Positions 22,960 through 34,470 are shown, counted from the first letter of the stretch. The stretch: DNA of 64,000 bases from Pontederia crassipes (GCA_030549335.1 JAUKPH010000023.1:1550001-1614000), one strand, 5' to 3'. Notes: a model not told the origin generated them from the letters alone. A program made the numbers and translations.

Positions 22960-24800
22960 GAAGAAGTTGTCGAAGTGGAAAAATAATTTGAAGATGTGTA
23001 AATTCAAAATGATGATTTGGAAGATATGATAGTTGACACTTCAAATGTGAAGGAAATAGAAGAACAAGGGAAAGATAACCAAATCATTTCGAGAATTTGA
23101 AAGCATTGTTCATTACATCCACATTAGTCATGCCTTGAAAAAATTATGTGCATTTTTGATATTTCTTTCACAATTTTAACTTAGTAATATTAAGGAGTCA
23201 TTAAATGGAAAGACCATGCATGATGAATAAATTTGAAAGGAAATTAAGTATGGAAACTAGTGGAAAGACCTAAACGTTATTCTATTATTGAAACTAATAG
23301 GTTTTCCGAAATAAATTAGATGAAAATGATATTATAGTGAGAAATAAAGCAAGACTTGTAGCAAATGGTTATTCACAAGTAGAAGGAGTTGATTTTAAAG
23401 AAACTTTTGATCTTGTTGCTAGACGTGAGTCCATTAGAATGATTTTAGCCTTGCCATGCTTTAAGGTCCTGTTTGGTTGGGAGTGAAAGGAAGAGAATTG
23501 ATGGGAAGAGAAAGAAGGAAAATTGATTCCTCATGTTTGTTTGAATTTAAGTTGGAGGGGAATGACGGGGCAAGTTCTCTCCTTTCTCCTCAATTTTCCT
23601 CCAATATTTAAATTTCTTTTACTCCCGAATCAAGGTGAAAATGAGGAGAAAATATACATCTAACATATTTTCATCTTCAACCATATAAATTAAACATATA
23701 AGTGTATGTATATATATATATATATATAATCATTCAAATAAAATAATTACTTAGCATTCATTCATTTTCCTTCCCTTTAATGATGTCAACCAAATAGGAA
23801 TAACTATTCACCTTCATTCTCCTACATTCCCTTCTCGTCCTTTTCCTTTCCATTTTTCACCTTGCCTTCCCCTCAATAAATTATGAACTAGATAGACCCT
23901 AAGGGTTTTATAATTTCTCAAATGGATGTAAAATAAGCTTTTATAAATGGTTTCATAAATGATGAAATTTATGTTGAACATCCTCAAGATTTTGAAAAGT
24001 TTGATTTTTCTGATCATGTGTTTAAACTTTCTAAAGCTCTTTATATACTCAAACAAGCTCATATAGCTTGGTACGAGAGACTAAGTACATTTTTTTATTG
24101 AAAATGGATTAAGAAAGGAAAAATTGACACAACTCTATTTTTAAGTATTTGAAATAAGATATATTGGTAATACATATTTATGTGGATGTTATTAATGTAT
24201 ATGGATCTACTAAAGGAAAGTTGAGAAAAAAGTTTGAAACTTTTATTAAAAAAAAAGAATTTGAAATGAGGCTTGTATGAGAACTTACCTTCTTCTTAAG
24301 ATTGCAAATCAAGCAAACCAAAGATGTCTATCTCAACCAAGAAAAATATATAAGGAGTTACTCAAGAGATTCGGAATGGATGAATGCAAGCCAAGTTCAA
24401 CCCTCATGAGTACCTCAACCAAATTGGATAAATATGAGAAAGGAAAATCTATTGACCAAAATAGGTATATATGTATGATTGGTAGCTTGCTTTACTTTAC
24501 AAACATCTAGGCCGAATATCATTTTTAATGTATGTTTATGTGCTAAATCTGCACCTAAGGAGTCAAATTTAATTGTAGATAAAAGCATAATGTGTTATTT
24601 AAAGCATACATGTAATCTAGACATTTGATATGATAGAATTTCACCTTTCAATCTACCAACCAACATCGATGTGGATTTCGCCAGATGTAAAATTGATAAA
24701 ACAAAAATAGGATGTGCTACTTTTTTAGTAGCTCTCTTCTCTCATAGGCTAGGAAGAAGCAAAACTCTATTGCAGCTTCATCTCATGAGTGAGTTGGTTA
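22960..24800 (+). mobile_element. Sirevirus-type Copia pol relic
   Basis: A plus-strand piece of Copia pol that lacks both LTRs. It includes the RT start (near 23,310-23,460, VRNKARLVANGYSQVEGVDF), an RT portion near 23,930-24,090, and RNase-H-side sequence near 24,320-24,500 (KYIRSYSRDSEW region, IDQNRYICMIGSLL). It is close to the minus-strand Sirevirus RT at 4,880-6,270. It is heavily broken and old, and is interrupted by a MITE. Confidence 0.8.
23465..23899. mobile_element. Tourist-like (PIF/Harbinger) MITE, 435 bp
   Basis: It has the 3-bp duplication TAA on both sides (23462-23464 and 23900-23902), as PIF/Harbinger elements do. Terminal repeats are GGTCCTGTTTGGTT at the left and, reverse-complemented, GGGTCTATCTAGTT at the right. 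The left end matches the common Tourist end GGSCCTGTTTGGTT. No coding capacity. It contains a (TA)n microsatellite near 23,707-23,730. Confidence 0.82.
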
Positions 24801-25560
24801 TATAAGTAACATTTGTGAATCTAATTGAATATAAAATTATGTTGCACAACAAAAACATTTAGAATCTCAAGAAAAACTAAAAGTTCTAAATTTTTTAGAC
24901 CAGACGCTCGTTTCCTGAATCGAACTTCCGCTCAATAAGCTTGATATAAATATAACTCCAGATTAGATAGCCACTTTATCTCTCGGACATTCGTTTAGAT
25001 ATTTGGCGTCCACTTAGAATGAGCGCCTACTCATTAAAATGAATGTCCAATAATAATAATCATAGAATCATGTTCAACATTGGCTACGAACGGACGATCG
25101 ATGAGGCATCAGGTGATCAATCGACAATTGAGGGTGCTATTAATGTGAAAGCAATTAACCATTATAAAAAAATATACGGCTACTTCTAGTATGTATAAAA
25201 GGTGACAAACTCAATATTTCACCCAAATTTTTGTACATTCACAAGATCGAGCGTCGTGTGTTCCTTTTTGGCCCCAACGTCTCCCAAGCCTGTAGGACGC
25301 TGACGACTATTCCAGAGTCCTCTGATCATCACCAGTGCTCAATTATCTTCTTTAGTTGGTTACCACTCTTGTCAGAGTTCAATTTCCCTTTCTTGCTTGA
25401 TATTCCCCTCACACACCTCAGGGCTTGCAGATCAGTGGCCCAAGTTTTTTTTTCGGCGACGCACATCTCCGATGTTCCCCACTATTGAGGGTGACCTCCC
25501 CTTTTGATTCTGAAATACCACTCCTAGGGCTTCAATCTCTGTTTCTTCTTCATTTCGGTT
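24801..25560 (+). other. Unassigned stretch with an LTR-like promoter
   Basis: No gene recognised. Beyond 24,890 the base composition changes. A TATA-like box (TGTATAAAA, 25192-25200) is followed by pyrimidine-rich leader-like sequence, as in Gypsy LTRs (U3, R, U5). No second copy or target duplication was found, so this is a tentative LTR remnant. Confidence 0.35.
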
Positions 25561-25565
25561 CTACA

Positions 25566-25826
25566 TATACATAATAGAGTCGCAATGGCGCCAAACTAGC
25601 GACTTTGAGTACCACGATGCCATATGGACAAAATTGGCGTCTCTTTAGTGCCACAATGAATGTCAACACTATATTGGAGCCCGAACTGTGTCGCTTTACC
25701 GCCGCAGCCTTCGGACGCTAACTCGGCATCTCAACAAGTTGGCGTTGTTGCGACGCTAATGCATCGCTATATGTTTTAGCCACGATATAGCACCTCTTTA
25801 GTGTCATAAATTTGAGTCCCTATTTG
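25566..25826 (+). repeat. CACTA subterminal-repeat debris (CACTA-2)
   Basis: Variants of GGCGTC / TAGCGAC / GACGCTAA occur on both strands, as at the end of CACTA-1. The block ends with CCCTATTTGTAG, a possible worn terminal repeat. A shorter block of the same sort lies at about 26,255-26,340. It is a remnant or a non-autonomous derivative. Confidence 0.55.
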
Positions 25827-25907
25827 TAGAATTTTAATGGATCACTTAAGATTTTGTATAATATCCATAGGGTTGTTAATTTACTTGATTATCACTTTTT
25901 TGAATTG

Positions 25908-26006
25908 TACCGAAAGGTTTGATTACTAATAAAGCGGAATGGCGTCGTATGATCCATGTAGCCGACCCCACCTAGTGGGATAAGGCTTTGTTGTTGTTGT
26001 TGTTGT
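25908..26006 (+). mobile_element. RTE LINE, 99-bp 3' end
   Basis: The last codons of an RTE-clade reverse transcriptase ORF are readable (ITNKAEWRRMIHVADPT, then a stop), followed by the GGATAAGGCTTTG tail and (TTG)n. An exact 17-bp duplication ATCACTTTTTTGAATTG flanks it (25891-25907 and 26007-26023), the sign of target-primed insertion with strong 5' truncation. Confidence 0.9.
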
Positions 26007-26023
26007 ATCACTTTTTTGAATTG

Positions 26024-26344
26024 AGGTATGTGATTTATCATTTCATAGTGTTCAACTTAGAATTTTAATGGATCACTAAGCTTACGTAATGCACAATAAA
26101 CCATATTTCACTACATATATGTGTGTGTATATATGCATATGTTGATATAATTAATATAAACTTAAAAACTTTTGTTGATATAAACTTATAATGTAAACCT
26201 ATGTTGAATTAGGAGATATAATTTTCTTGGTATTTTGTAATTAAAAAGAATAAATGGCATCTCGATAACATTGACATAGCGCTGCTCTTGTCTACGACAC
26301 TAATTTAGAGTCACTTCAGCACCAACTTAGCATTGCGTCGAAAT
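26024..26344. other. Short non-genic stretch
   Basis: AT-rich, no gene. It contains a second copy of AGAATTTTAATGGATCACT (first near 25,827), so about 230 bp around the RTE insertion are bounded by this direct repeat. CACTA-like repeats reappear at the right edge. Confidence 0.4.
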
Positions 26345-26438
26345 CGGTTTCTTTTAATTTTCCTCTCTACCATGGAACTAGCTTCGCACCTTTTTGTGAT
26401 GCTAAAAACTTACCTTAAATCCCTAAGTTTTTCGCTCT

Positions 26439-27180
26439 TTATTGTTTACTGTGCCTTTTACCCCTTCGACATTGACGTTGACTACTGCAATCGACGTCGA
26501 CGCCTACAACCGCCGTCAACCTCTGACGCCGCCAATGCCTCTGATCCTGTGGACGCCTACAACTGCTTCCATGTAATCTCTGACCCTGACACTGTCGCCA
26601 TCTGACCTTGACGCCTGCAACTTCCCTGATGCCATCCGACCCCAACGTCTCCTCCTCTGACCCTGACCACCGCCGACACTGACCCACCTCCTCCTATGAC
26701 CATGCCCCTCATCGCTTCTGGCCTCTTCCTCCGACCCTGTCGCCGCCTCCTCTAACTCACCGCCTCCGGCCTCCTCCTATGTCCCCAACAGTCGTCTCCT
26801 CGTCCATCGATCTCGCCGCCTTTGACTATCACCACCGCTCCTGCTGCTTCCTCTACCCTGCTCTAATGCCACCGTCGGATGCTGCCCTCTGATCCTCCTC
26901 CGACCCTACACCGCCCTCCTCCATTGCCCTCCTCCATTGCCCTACTCCATTGCCACTGTCGGACACCGCCCTCCTCCATTGCCCTACTCCGTTGGCACCG
27001 TCGGACACCGCCCTCCTCCGTTGCCTTGCTCTAACGCCACCTCCAGACATCACGTTCTCCTCTGATCCTCCTCCGACCCAATATATGCCACCCTCCTCCG
27101 ACAGCATCATCGGATGCCTCCGCCGCCTCTTACATCCTTTCAATGCATCGTACAGCAAGTCCCTTTTTGTTACTTGAATA
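26439..27180. repeat. GC-rich low-complexity block with a minisatellite
   Basis: A GC- and pyrimidine-rich island in AT-rich surroundings. About 26,880-27,040 is a minisatellite with a unit near 45 bp built from GTCGGACACCGCCCTCCTCC and CATTGCCCTACTCC. Open frames occur on both strands only because stop codons are rare in this composition; none resembles a known protein. CACTA-type repeats lie to its left only. Confidence 0.6.
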
Positions 27181-27296
27181 ATCTCTAGACGATGCACATA
27201 ACTAGTTGATTGTGCTTGATATTTGTTAACTTGAAAAGAACAATATAATTTAACTTGAAATATAGTGTAAAAGAATTTAGCTCGATCATGTTCTTA

Positions 27297-27550
27297 ACTA
27301 TGCCTCGATCTAGATGAACATCGTGATTTGAAAAATAGATGAACAATCAACCTACATTATTCTTAATTAAGCTTGCAACTATATTGTTCTTAATTATGCT
27401 TCCAACTAGATGAACTACATGACTTGAAAAATAGATGAACAAACAAATTATGTTGTTTCTTAATTATGCCTCAAACTAGATGAATATCGTGACTTGAAAA
27501 CTAGATGAACAAATTAACTATATTGTTCTTAATTATGCCACAAACATATA
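27297..27550 (+). repeat. Imperfect tandem repeat
   Basis: About three and a half units of roughly 80 bp, recognisable by AACTAGATGAAC, CGTGACTTGAAAA, TAGATGAACAA and TTCTTAATTATGCC. No coding potential. Confidence 0.65.
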
Positions 27551-27589
27551 TTCGATCATATTCAACTTGGAATCACATATTGATCAATT

Positions 27590-27708
27590 TTATTATCAAA
27601 TTTTGGTCTCTTCGGTCATATTCTCATTTTAGTTAACAAGAATGTGGATAAACATTCTTGGTAAGTAAAATGAGAATACTGAAAAAAAGAGACTAGAATA
27701 TGATAATT
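27590..27708. repeat. Long imperfect hairpin
   Basis: Two arms of about 50 bases pair around an 8-base loop. TCATATTCTCATTTTAGTTA / ACAAGAATG on the left matches, with a few mismatches, the reverse complement of CATTCTTGGTAAGTAAAATG / AGAATACTGA on the right. Roughly 80% of positions pair by eye. It could be a worn foldback MITE or a small-RNA precursor; no terminal duplication is obvious. Confidence 0.65.
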
Positions 27709-27897
27709 TATTGATTAGTAAGAATTTATTGACATATGTCTTAATGTTTTCCATTACAGAAAATGACAAAGCCATATCATAGTTAGATTTGTTGTTGGAA
27801 GGATAAACATGGCATTATAATAAAAGAATATAAGGATGGTGTTGGTGAATTACATAAGTATCTAAATTTATAAATATTAATAATAATACGAGGATGA

Positions 27898-28008
27898 TAA
27901 TTTTTTTCAAGTATGGTTACACGAGGTCGAGCTTTAGGTGTGTCCCACTCTTGCAGGTGCTCACTCCCTATGAGTGATGCGAGTTGACCACCAGGTGATA
28001 TTAAAGCA
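27898..28008 (+). pseudogene. CACTA-3 TnpA-like first exon, relic
   Basis: Closely matches 18,900-19,005 (TGGTTACACGAGGTCGAGCT, then the arginine/serine-rich segment and GTTGACCACCAGGTGATAT). It is cut off at about 28,008 by the Tat-like Gypsy sequence. The next recognisable part of the same gene is at 31,971. Confidence 0.72.
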
Positions 28009-28699
28009 TGCTAGTAGAGTTCAAAAATGTACTAGGTACCTCCCCCAAGCTTATCATCAGCACTGTCCTCAGTGACGAATCATTCAAGCAAGGGAGAGGG
28101 TTGGGTGGGTGTTCAATTTGTGAAATGAGAGGTAGGAAAATCATTCTCCACTTTTTCTTTCGGATCAATCATTTCATAATTTGATATCAACAATGATTAA
28201 AATAATGTAGTCTTGATCAACTCTTCCAGGTATTGAATCAAAATTGCAATTAATTGGAGGATGATCAATCTAACAATTAATGAAATTAAGTAAGTAGTAA
28301 AAGTTTACTAAACTTTGACAAAATCAGATATAGACAACTGATATGAACAAGAAATCACAATTATCATTATGATGATCGTAACATGAGTAAGTATGGATAA
28401 TTATGATAATTAGTTATCAAATGCATTTTAGTGAAAAATCAAAGTTATGAGTAAAGAGTACTCCCTGAGCTGAATTTAGTTCAGTGGTAGATCAAGTTCC
28501 TCTTTGATTTATTCCTACAAAACAAAGAGAAATTAGATGTAAAAAGGCTTGGATTGCCTCCCAAGAAGCGCCCTACTTTAATGTCTTAGATAGACATTGT
28601 TAAAACTTCTTTATTTCAAGGAGGTTTAAATAGTATTACGTGATCAAGTAAAGATCTCAATCTGTGGACAACTTCACTAATCAATTATGGATCTCTTAG

Positions 28700-29850
28700 T
28701 TTGTCAATCATTGACCTTTGTTTTCAGTTGGATGTATCCCTCCTTCATTATACAAAAAATTTACTAACTTCTCATTCCTAGAATCCTCATATATGACATC
28801 TGAATCCCCTAGGTCACCATCTTGTTTAAGCAGCCATTTCTTCAATGGCCTATTTAAATGCAACATTGTTGGAAGATCTTTGAGCTCTTGGTCCAACATT
28901 CATTAGGTAAACATTGATCTTCATTAATTGATTGTTCCATTGCTTCTACAAATTTTGAATTCTGCTGTAAGTTTCTCTATTTGAAAAGAAACTTGTGCTG
29001 CTTTTGTATCCTCTTTGGCTATTTTAGTCTCATCATGTGGCTTTGCTGTAATAACTTGTTGCCTTATGAGTGGGTCTTCAATGTAATTCATTGTTGGTAT
29101 CATTGGAGCACCCTTTTCAGTAACTTTTGCAACTTCATCTTGTTTCTTGACTTGTGCTTTAAGTGTGACAACTTCCTTTTCAACTTTAGCCTTCATGAAA
29201 ACTTCTCTCTCTTCATTCATCTCTTTCTCAATTCCTATCTTCATTTCTTGAATTTTTTCTTTCAGATGAGCAGATTGGGTTTGTGGAATTTTTGAATTGG
29301 ACTGCAGACAAAGTTTAGCCTCCAAGACTTGGAGTTGAGCTTCAAGAGCATTGCCATATGTAGCTTCTCCCAGATTGCATTTTGTTTCTCCCGGTATTCA
29401 TCTTGCTCCTTCTAGTATGCATCTCGCTCATCCAAGATTGCATCTTGCTTCCTGATGTATTTCTCTAACATAATCTCCATTTTTTACTCTTCCATGGATT
29501 TATTAAGTGTTTATTGATTTTCTGAAATATCCACGGCTACAACTTGAAAATCTGACATTTGACTTTCACTATGATAGCAACATGACGAACTTTGTGAATC
29601 ATAAACATAAGGGCTATTGCTTGAGAAATCTTGCTCAGCATTCTAGTAATTTGAAACATGATGACTATTTCTTGAGAAGTCTTCCTCACAATTCCAGTAA
29701 TTTGAACTTTCATGACCATGTGAGGTATACATGTAAGCATTAGAATACTATTGAGATAGTGATGATCCTTGATTGTAATGAATTTGTGATGGTTCTCCAA
29801 CATCAAAACCATATTTCTGAAGAGTGAGAGCATAAATCCTCCTAGTGGAT
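28700..29850 (-). pseudogene. Gag-like coiled-coil region of the truncated Tat-like element, fossil
   Basis: Minus-strand reading gives a lysine- and glutamate-rich helical stretch near 28,950-29,320 (HLKEKIQEMKIGIEKEMNEE, then VEKEVVTLKAQVKKQDEVAK), likely a coiled coil. A low-complexity part follows upstream. No zinc knuckle or catalytic motif. The gag assignment rests on position after the primer site. Confidence 0.45.
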
Positions 29851-30225
29851 TGGCATTTCACTTGATTGATAATAGTCATGGGGCCAAGTTTATCAACTCA
29901 TATCCATCATGTACTTAATCTTCAAAGTACAAAGATATCAAAAGCAGGAGTAAGCATGAAATGAAACAGAGATTAAGATAAGATTGATAGCAGAAAAAGA
30001 AAATTACAAAAGGACTAACCTAATCACAAAAAAGATAGACAAAAATAAGACTGAATATAAACAATGGAATGTGATATAAATAGTGATGGTATAAGAAAAA
30101 GGAAAGTCAAATATAAACAAAAACTAATCTAAACAAAAGAAAATAACGGTTGAAAAGTAGACTAATCTAAACAATAGAAAGTGAATCTAATCAACCTCAA
30201 ATCCCCGGCAACGGCGCTAAAAACT

Positions 30226-31970
30226 TGATGTGAATATTGGGGAGTGTCATTAATTGATTGATTTATAGCACAAAATGCAAAAGACTAAGGTCTAAGCGTA
30301 GACTATGCAGAAGCGAAATCTAAACAAGGTTTAAGCATAGACTATGTAGAAATGGAAACTAAACAAGGTCTAGGCGTAGACTATGCACAACCAAAAACTG
30401 CACAAGGTCTAGGCATAGACTATGCACTCCTCACTTCACTGAACTGCAAGTGCAAAGATCGAAGTAGTAAACTCAAATGTCGTATCCACAGTGATTTGAA
30501 ACTTTACATTCACTAACTAATTTAAATTAATCCTAGACTAAGTTAACTCTTTTTGGTGTTTTATGATAAGTGATATAAAATGATAACTAACAATCAACAA
30601 AAGGTTCTCTTAGAAATGGAGTTCATCTAATATTCTACTATGGATGGATTAGAACAACTTAATAATACAAATCAAACCAGATTAACCTGTAAAGACTGCT
30701 CTCACCGTGCATTAAAGTTAAAACTAAGTATCATCCTTTCATATGAATGTTAGTTAGGTTGATTCAACAAGGATTTCAACTGATATTAGATTATAATGAA
30801 ACTTCTAACTCAATGCATAAATACAATCAGATCCACAACTAGTGCTAATGCTCTTGGTTTATCTCTAAACAAAAAGGATATCTAAAATCAATATCTCGAC
30901 TGTCATTTCAATACGAAATTCACATCAACAAAAGCTAAATGGATCTATTCTCAGCATGGATTAAAATCAGAAAACAAAGTAACTTAATTCTCGAAAATCA
31001 TAGATGAAATCGAATTCATAAACTAATTGTTAATGTTCTTGGTTCATTCCTGAATAACAAAAGAATCTAAAATCAACCTCTCAGCTGCCATTACAAGATG
31101 AGATTCATATTAAGAAAACGTAAAATGATGCATTCAGATCTTGTCATGGATTAAAACTAGAAAACATGCTAATGTTCTTTACTCATTTCTGAGTAAGAAA
31201 AGAATCAAACATCAACTTCTCAATTATCATTCTAAAATAGGATTCACATCAACAGAAAAGTGATTCAAAAGCATTGAGGAACCACACTAACATCAGTGTC
31301 AAAAGTGTTGTTGAATCATTCATCCATAAACAAAAATTAAACTACTATGATATCCTAAGAGAGCTAAGATTTAGTTGTTCATGACTGATGAAATCCATAC
31401 AAATAGGTAAGGAACTGAATAAAAAACATTCTGAAACATAAAAAAGAACAAACAATTCTAAAACTCCAGCAAGCAAAGAACTCAGCCTCCAGCCAAATGA
31501 CTAGGAGAGGAGATCCCCCTCTATTGCTCCACAACATCCTTCTTTTACATGATATTATCATCACCATTTGATCCTCAGCAGAACATTTCATTCCATCTGA
31601 TTTTGTCACATGCCCTCTGGTCCTTTTGCTTTTGTGCTGAGAAGATATTCCTTTCTCATTGCTTTTGGCAGCTTGTGGTCTCCTCTTACTTTTTCAGCAG
31701 GAATATTTTTTTATTTTTCTTTTGTGCTTGAATTTGATGCTGCAACAACGTTAACAACAAGCATCAATTACTCAAATGATAATTATACAAATCAAAACTA
31801 AATCAATATATTATCCAGCTCAAATATGCAAATGTAATATAACATAATGCTGAGAAGATCAATGCATGTATATTAAGCATAATTATCATAATATGATCAA
31901 TTCATGGGTTATATGTACATGAATTAAGATGGAAAACGAGTAGAAATTTAGTATGATCAGCTAGTGACCA
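30226..31970 (-). repeat. 5' LTR of the truncated Tat-like element
   Basis: It shares its right end (TATGATCAGCTAGTGACCA) and the CGTATCCACAGTGATTTGAA segment with the solo LTR at 12932-15579. Repetitive inside: several copies of AAGGTCTA(A/G)GC..AGACTATGCA near 30,280-30,430, and repeated 'TCTGAACAA ... TCTCAGCTG' type units. Confidence 0.75.
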
Positions 31971-32465
31971 GTAGCGTTAGATATCACACTGGGTGAGAAT
32001 TTTACTATGTATATATGAAATATCATTAGTTTAATTTTATGTTACACTAATGATTTGTTCTGTACCAGGGCTCGTCGATCATGTCATACTCTCTCAGCCT
32101 ACCCCAGCTATAGCAGATTATGAATTCTCTTCGGCAGAAGAAGAGGGATTCCACGATAATGGGGTGATCATCGTCAACAACATTGATCGGTCATAAGTTA
32201 AATAAGATTTGTAAATTTATTTATATTTTTGCTTATAAACATAAAATTAATTTTTCTTCGTAAATTGCAGGACCACTTCCATACCCGCTTCTACCGGGAT
32301 TGCCCTTTCCCACTTGTCGGAAGGGGCAGATCATGGAATGGTGTCCCAATTCATATTCGGGATGACATCTTTCTAGCATTTGTTGTATGATCTTTTTTGC
32401 ATTAGATTAATTTTTTATATTATTTTAAATTACTAATTATTATAATATTCTTTAGAGTTATTTTC
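31971..32465 (+). pseudogene. CACTA-3 TnpA-like exons, relic
   Basis: Matches 19,480-19,900 of CACTA-1 (GATATCACACTGGGTGAGAA, CTCAGCCTACCCCAGCTATA, CCACGATAATGGGGTGAT, and CTTGTCGGAAGGGGCAGATC). It preserves the intron positions but not an open frame. Together with 27898-28008 it is one gene copy split by the Tat-like insertion. Confidence 0.72.
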
Positions 32466-33304
32466 ATAAATCTTCCCTAAACTATCATAATTTTTTGCAT
32501 CTAATCTCAAAGTACGAACTTATTTTTTTGTATCCCTAAACTATCATGATATTTTCACTTTAATCCTTCCGTCCACTTCTGGTACATTTGATTTTTGCCC
32601 ATTTATGAAAAGACTAAAGTACCCTTTGTCAAATAATACATTAAATAATAAATATAAAAAATAAAAATAAAAAAATATTCGACTACCAACGAAGAAGTAA
32701 AGGTATTAATATTCCACTGTCGGCAGTTGAACATTTTTTTTATCACATCAACTCTCTTATTCTTTATCATTATATTTTACTCCATCTAAATATACTTTAA
32801 ATTAATATATTAATTCAACTATTTATTAAAAAATTAGGAGGAATTACTATTTCATTTTCCAATGTAGCAACAGGATGCATCCACTTGGCACACACCTTGA
32901 GTCCAAAACTGTGCATATACTTTCACATGATTAACAGGAAGCTCATAATGAGAAAATATATTGATATTTATTTCCACAACTTGAATTCGTTTTCGTAGTC
33001 TTTCAAATCATGGACCACGGCGGCTCGACTAAATTGTTTCTTCTTGATAATTGGACAGACAAGAGGACTATTAGAAACATAACGAGGACAAGATCTGTTG
33101 GCTTATCACAACACACGTTTCTCATGTGCATCGTGATAAAGTCACGTCAATGGGTCCATCGTGTATACAACTTGTTCACGTGTGACTTGTTGACATTAAA
33201 TAATTTCATGCGGGCCATGAACGTTTATCATGCACCTCGTGATACACTTTTGGCTGGGCGCACTCAGTTGACGATGATGATTTCGTTGGGGTGCGAGCGA
33301 TGAT
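32466..33304. other. No recognised gene; low-copy-looking sequence
   Basis: AT-rich left half with a repeated phrase CCCTAAACTATCAT.AT (near 32,491 and 32,544), as seen in worn MITEs. The right half (about 32,960-33,300) is less AT-rich and has a 97-codon plus-strand frame at 33010-33303 that I do not recognise and would not call a gene. Confidence 0.4.
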
Positions 33305-33963
33305 GATTCGTAAGCCATTCGACATTGCAATTGAATTTTGAAGTTTGACTCGCTTATTAATTAAACTAATTCAATTATTATTTTTAGTTAGTTATTACTA
33401 TTCTCAGTTAAATTTCTACAGCAACCGCAGGCCATTTTTAAACCTTTTGATAGCGATCTATCAAACATCGGGTTACGTCGAACTGTGTAAAGAAAGGTTG
33501 TACCAAGAAAAATGACGGAACGTAAGGTGGGGCCCAATGAAAAAAATAATAATTAGGAAAGAGGGAGACAAGAGAAGTTAAATATTGTTTAAAAAGTAAA
33601 TACATATAATCAAATTATTTGGACGGCTGAGATTTCACACATCCATTTTACCATTTCACATGCTGTAAGAAATCCTATGAAAAATGTCCTTGGAAATTAT
33701 TAAGGACAAAATAACTAGTCTGAAATTCTATGAAATCCGATTTTCTGACAAAATGCCTTGGAAAAATGCTCGTCAGGAATGATTATCCGACGGGTGCATA
33801 AAATGTGTTGGTATTTTCGACAGGTGGCACTGTCACAAAGACGGAGTCCATGCATTGTTGTCAGAGTCAGTGGTCACAGGAACCGAAAGTCATCTGGCTG
33901 CCAAGCCAGCAGGCAGATTTGGAAAGGGACAGCGCGAAAGAGATGATGAGAGATCCGGCTGCT
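33305..33963 (+). repeat. Duplicated unit A-B, first copy
   Basis: Part A (33305-33599) matches 34471-34764, and part B (33600-33963) matches 36870-37204, both in direct orientation at about 85-90% by eye. Shared phrases: GATTCGTAAG, GCCATTTTTAAACCTTTTGA (A); CACATCCATTTTACCATTTC, AAGCCAGCAGGCAGATTTGG (B). No coding sequence recognised. The two copies are separated by a Gypsy LTR fragment. Confidence 0.75.
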
Positions 33964-33976
33964 AAGTTTTAGCTCC

Positions 33977-34469
33977 TATCCTAAGAGAGTTAAGATTTAA
34001 CTCCTCATGACCGATGAAATCCATACATAACAGATGAGGAACCGAATAAAAAATATTCTAAAACATAAAAAAAACAAAACAACTCTAAAACTCAAGCAAG
34101 CAAGAACTCAACCTCGAGCCAAATTGCTAAGAGAGGAGATCCCCCACTATTGCTCCTCAACATCCTCTTTATATGATATTATCACCGTTTGATCATCATC
34201 AGAACCGTCCATTCCATCTAATTTTACCACATGCCCTCTGGTCTTTTGCTTTTGTGCTGAGAAGAGATTCCTTACTCATTGCTTTTGGTAGCTGCCTGTG
34301 GTTCCCTCCTACTTTTTCAGCAGGAATATTTTTCTTTTGTGCTTGATTTTTTATGCTGCAACAATATGAACAACAAGCATCAATTACTCAAATGATAATT
34401 AGATAAACAAAAACTAAATCAGTATATTATTTAACTCAAATATGCAAATATAAGATAACATAATGCTGA
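33977..34469 (-). repeat. Gypsy LTR fragment (Tat-like)
   Basis: A copy of part of the LTR at 31349-31854 in the same orientation (CCTAAGAGAG, GAAATCCATACA, ACATGCCCTCTGGTC, TGTGCTGAGAAGA). It lacks LTR ends and sits exactly between the two A-B units, so it moved with the duplication rather than by its own insertion. Confidence 0.75.
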
Positions 34470-34470
34470 C

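Larger units (their letters stand above)
28010..31970 (-). mobile_element. Tat-like Ty3/Gypsy element, truncated, without pol, fossil
   Basis: Minus strand. It has a 5' LTR (30226-31970), a primer-site region with the motif GCGCCGTTGCCGGGGA (30203-30220 on the minus strand, typical of Tat/Athila-type Gypsy elements), a short gag-like region and a polypurine tract AAGCTTGGGGGAGG (about 28,039-28,052). The 3' LTR is missing, and the neighbouring CACTA sequence lacks about 470 bp there, so insertion was followed by deletion. No protease, RT or integrase is visible. Broken. Confidence 0.72.

Noticed and set aside
26853-27197. 114-codon minus-strand frame and overlapping plus-strand frames
   Set aside because: Open only because the minisatellite is GC-rich; repetitive translation with no domain.
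28981-29295. 104-codon plus-strand frame rich in Phe, Leu and Cys
   Set aside because: Antisense of the lysine/glutamate-rich gag-like frame of the truncated Gypsy element.
33010-33303. 97-codon frame in low-copy-looking sequence
   Set aside because: No recognisable domain, no clear promoter or splice context; length is within chance.
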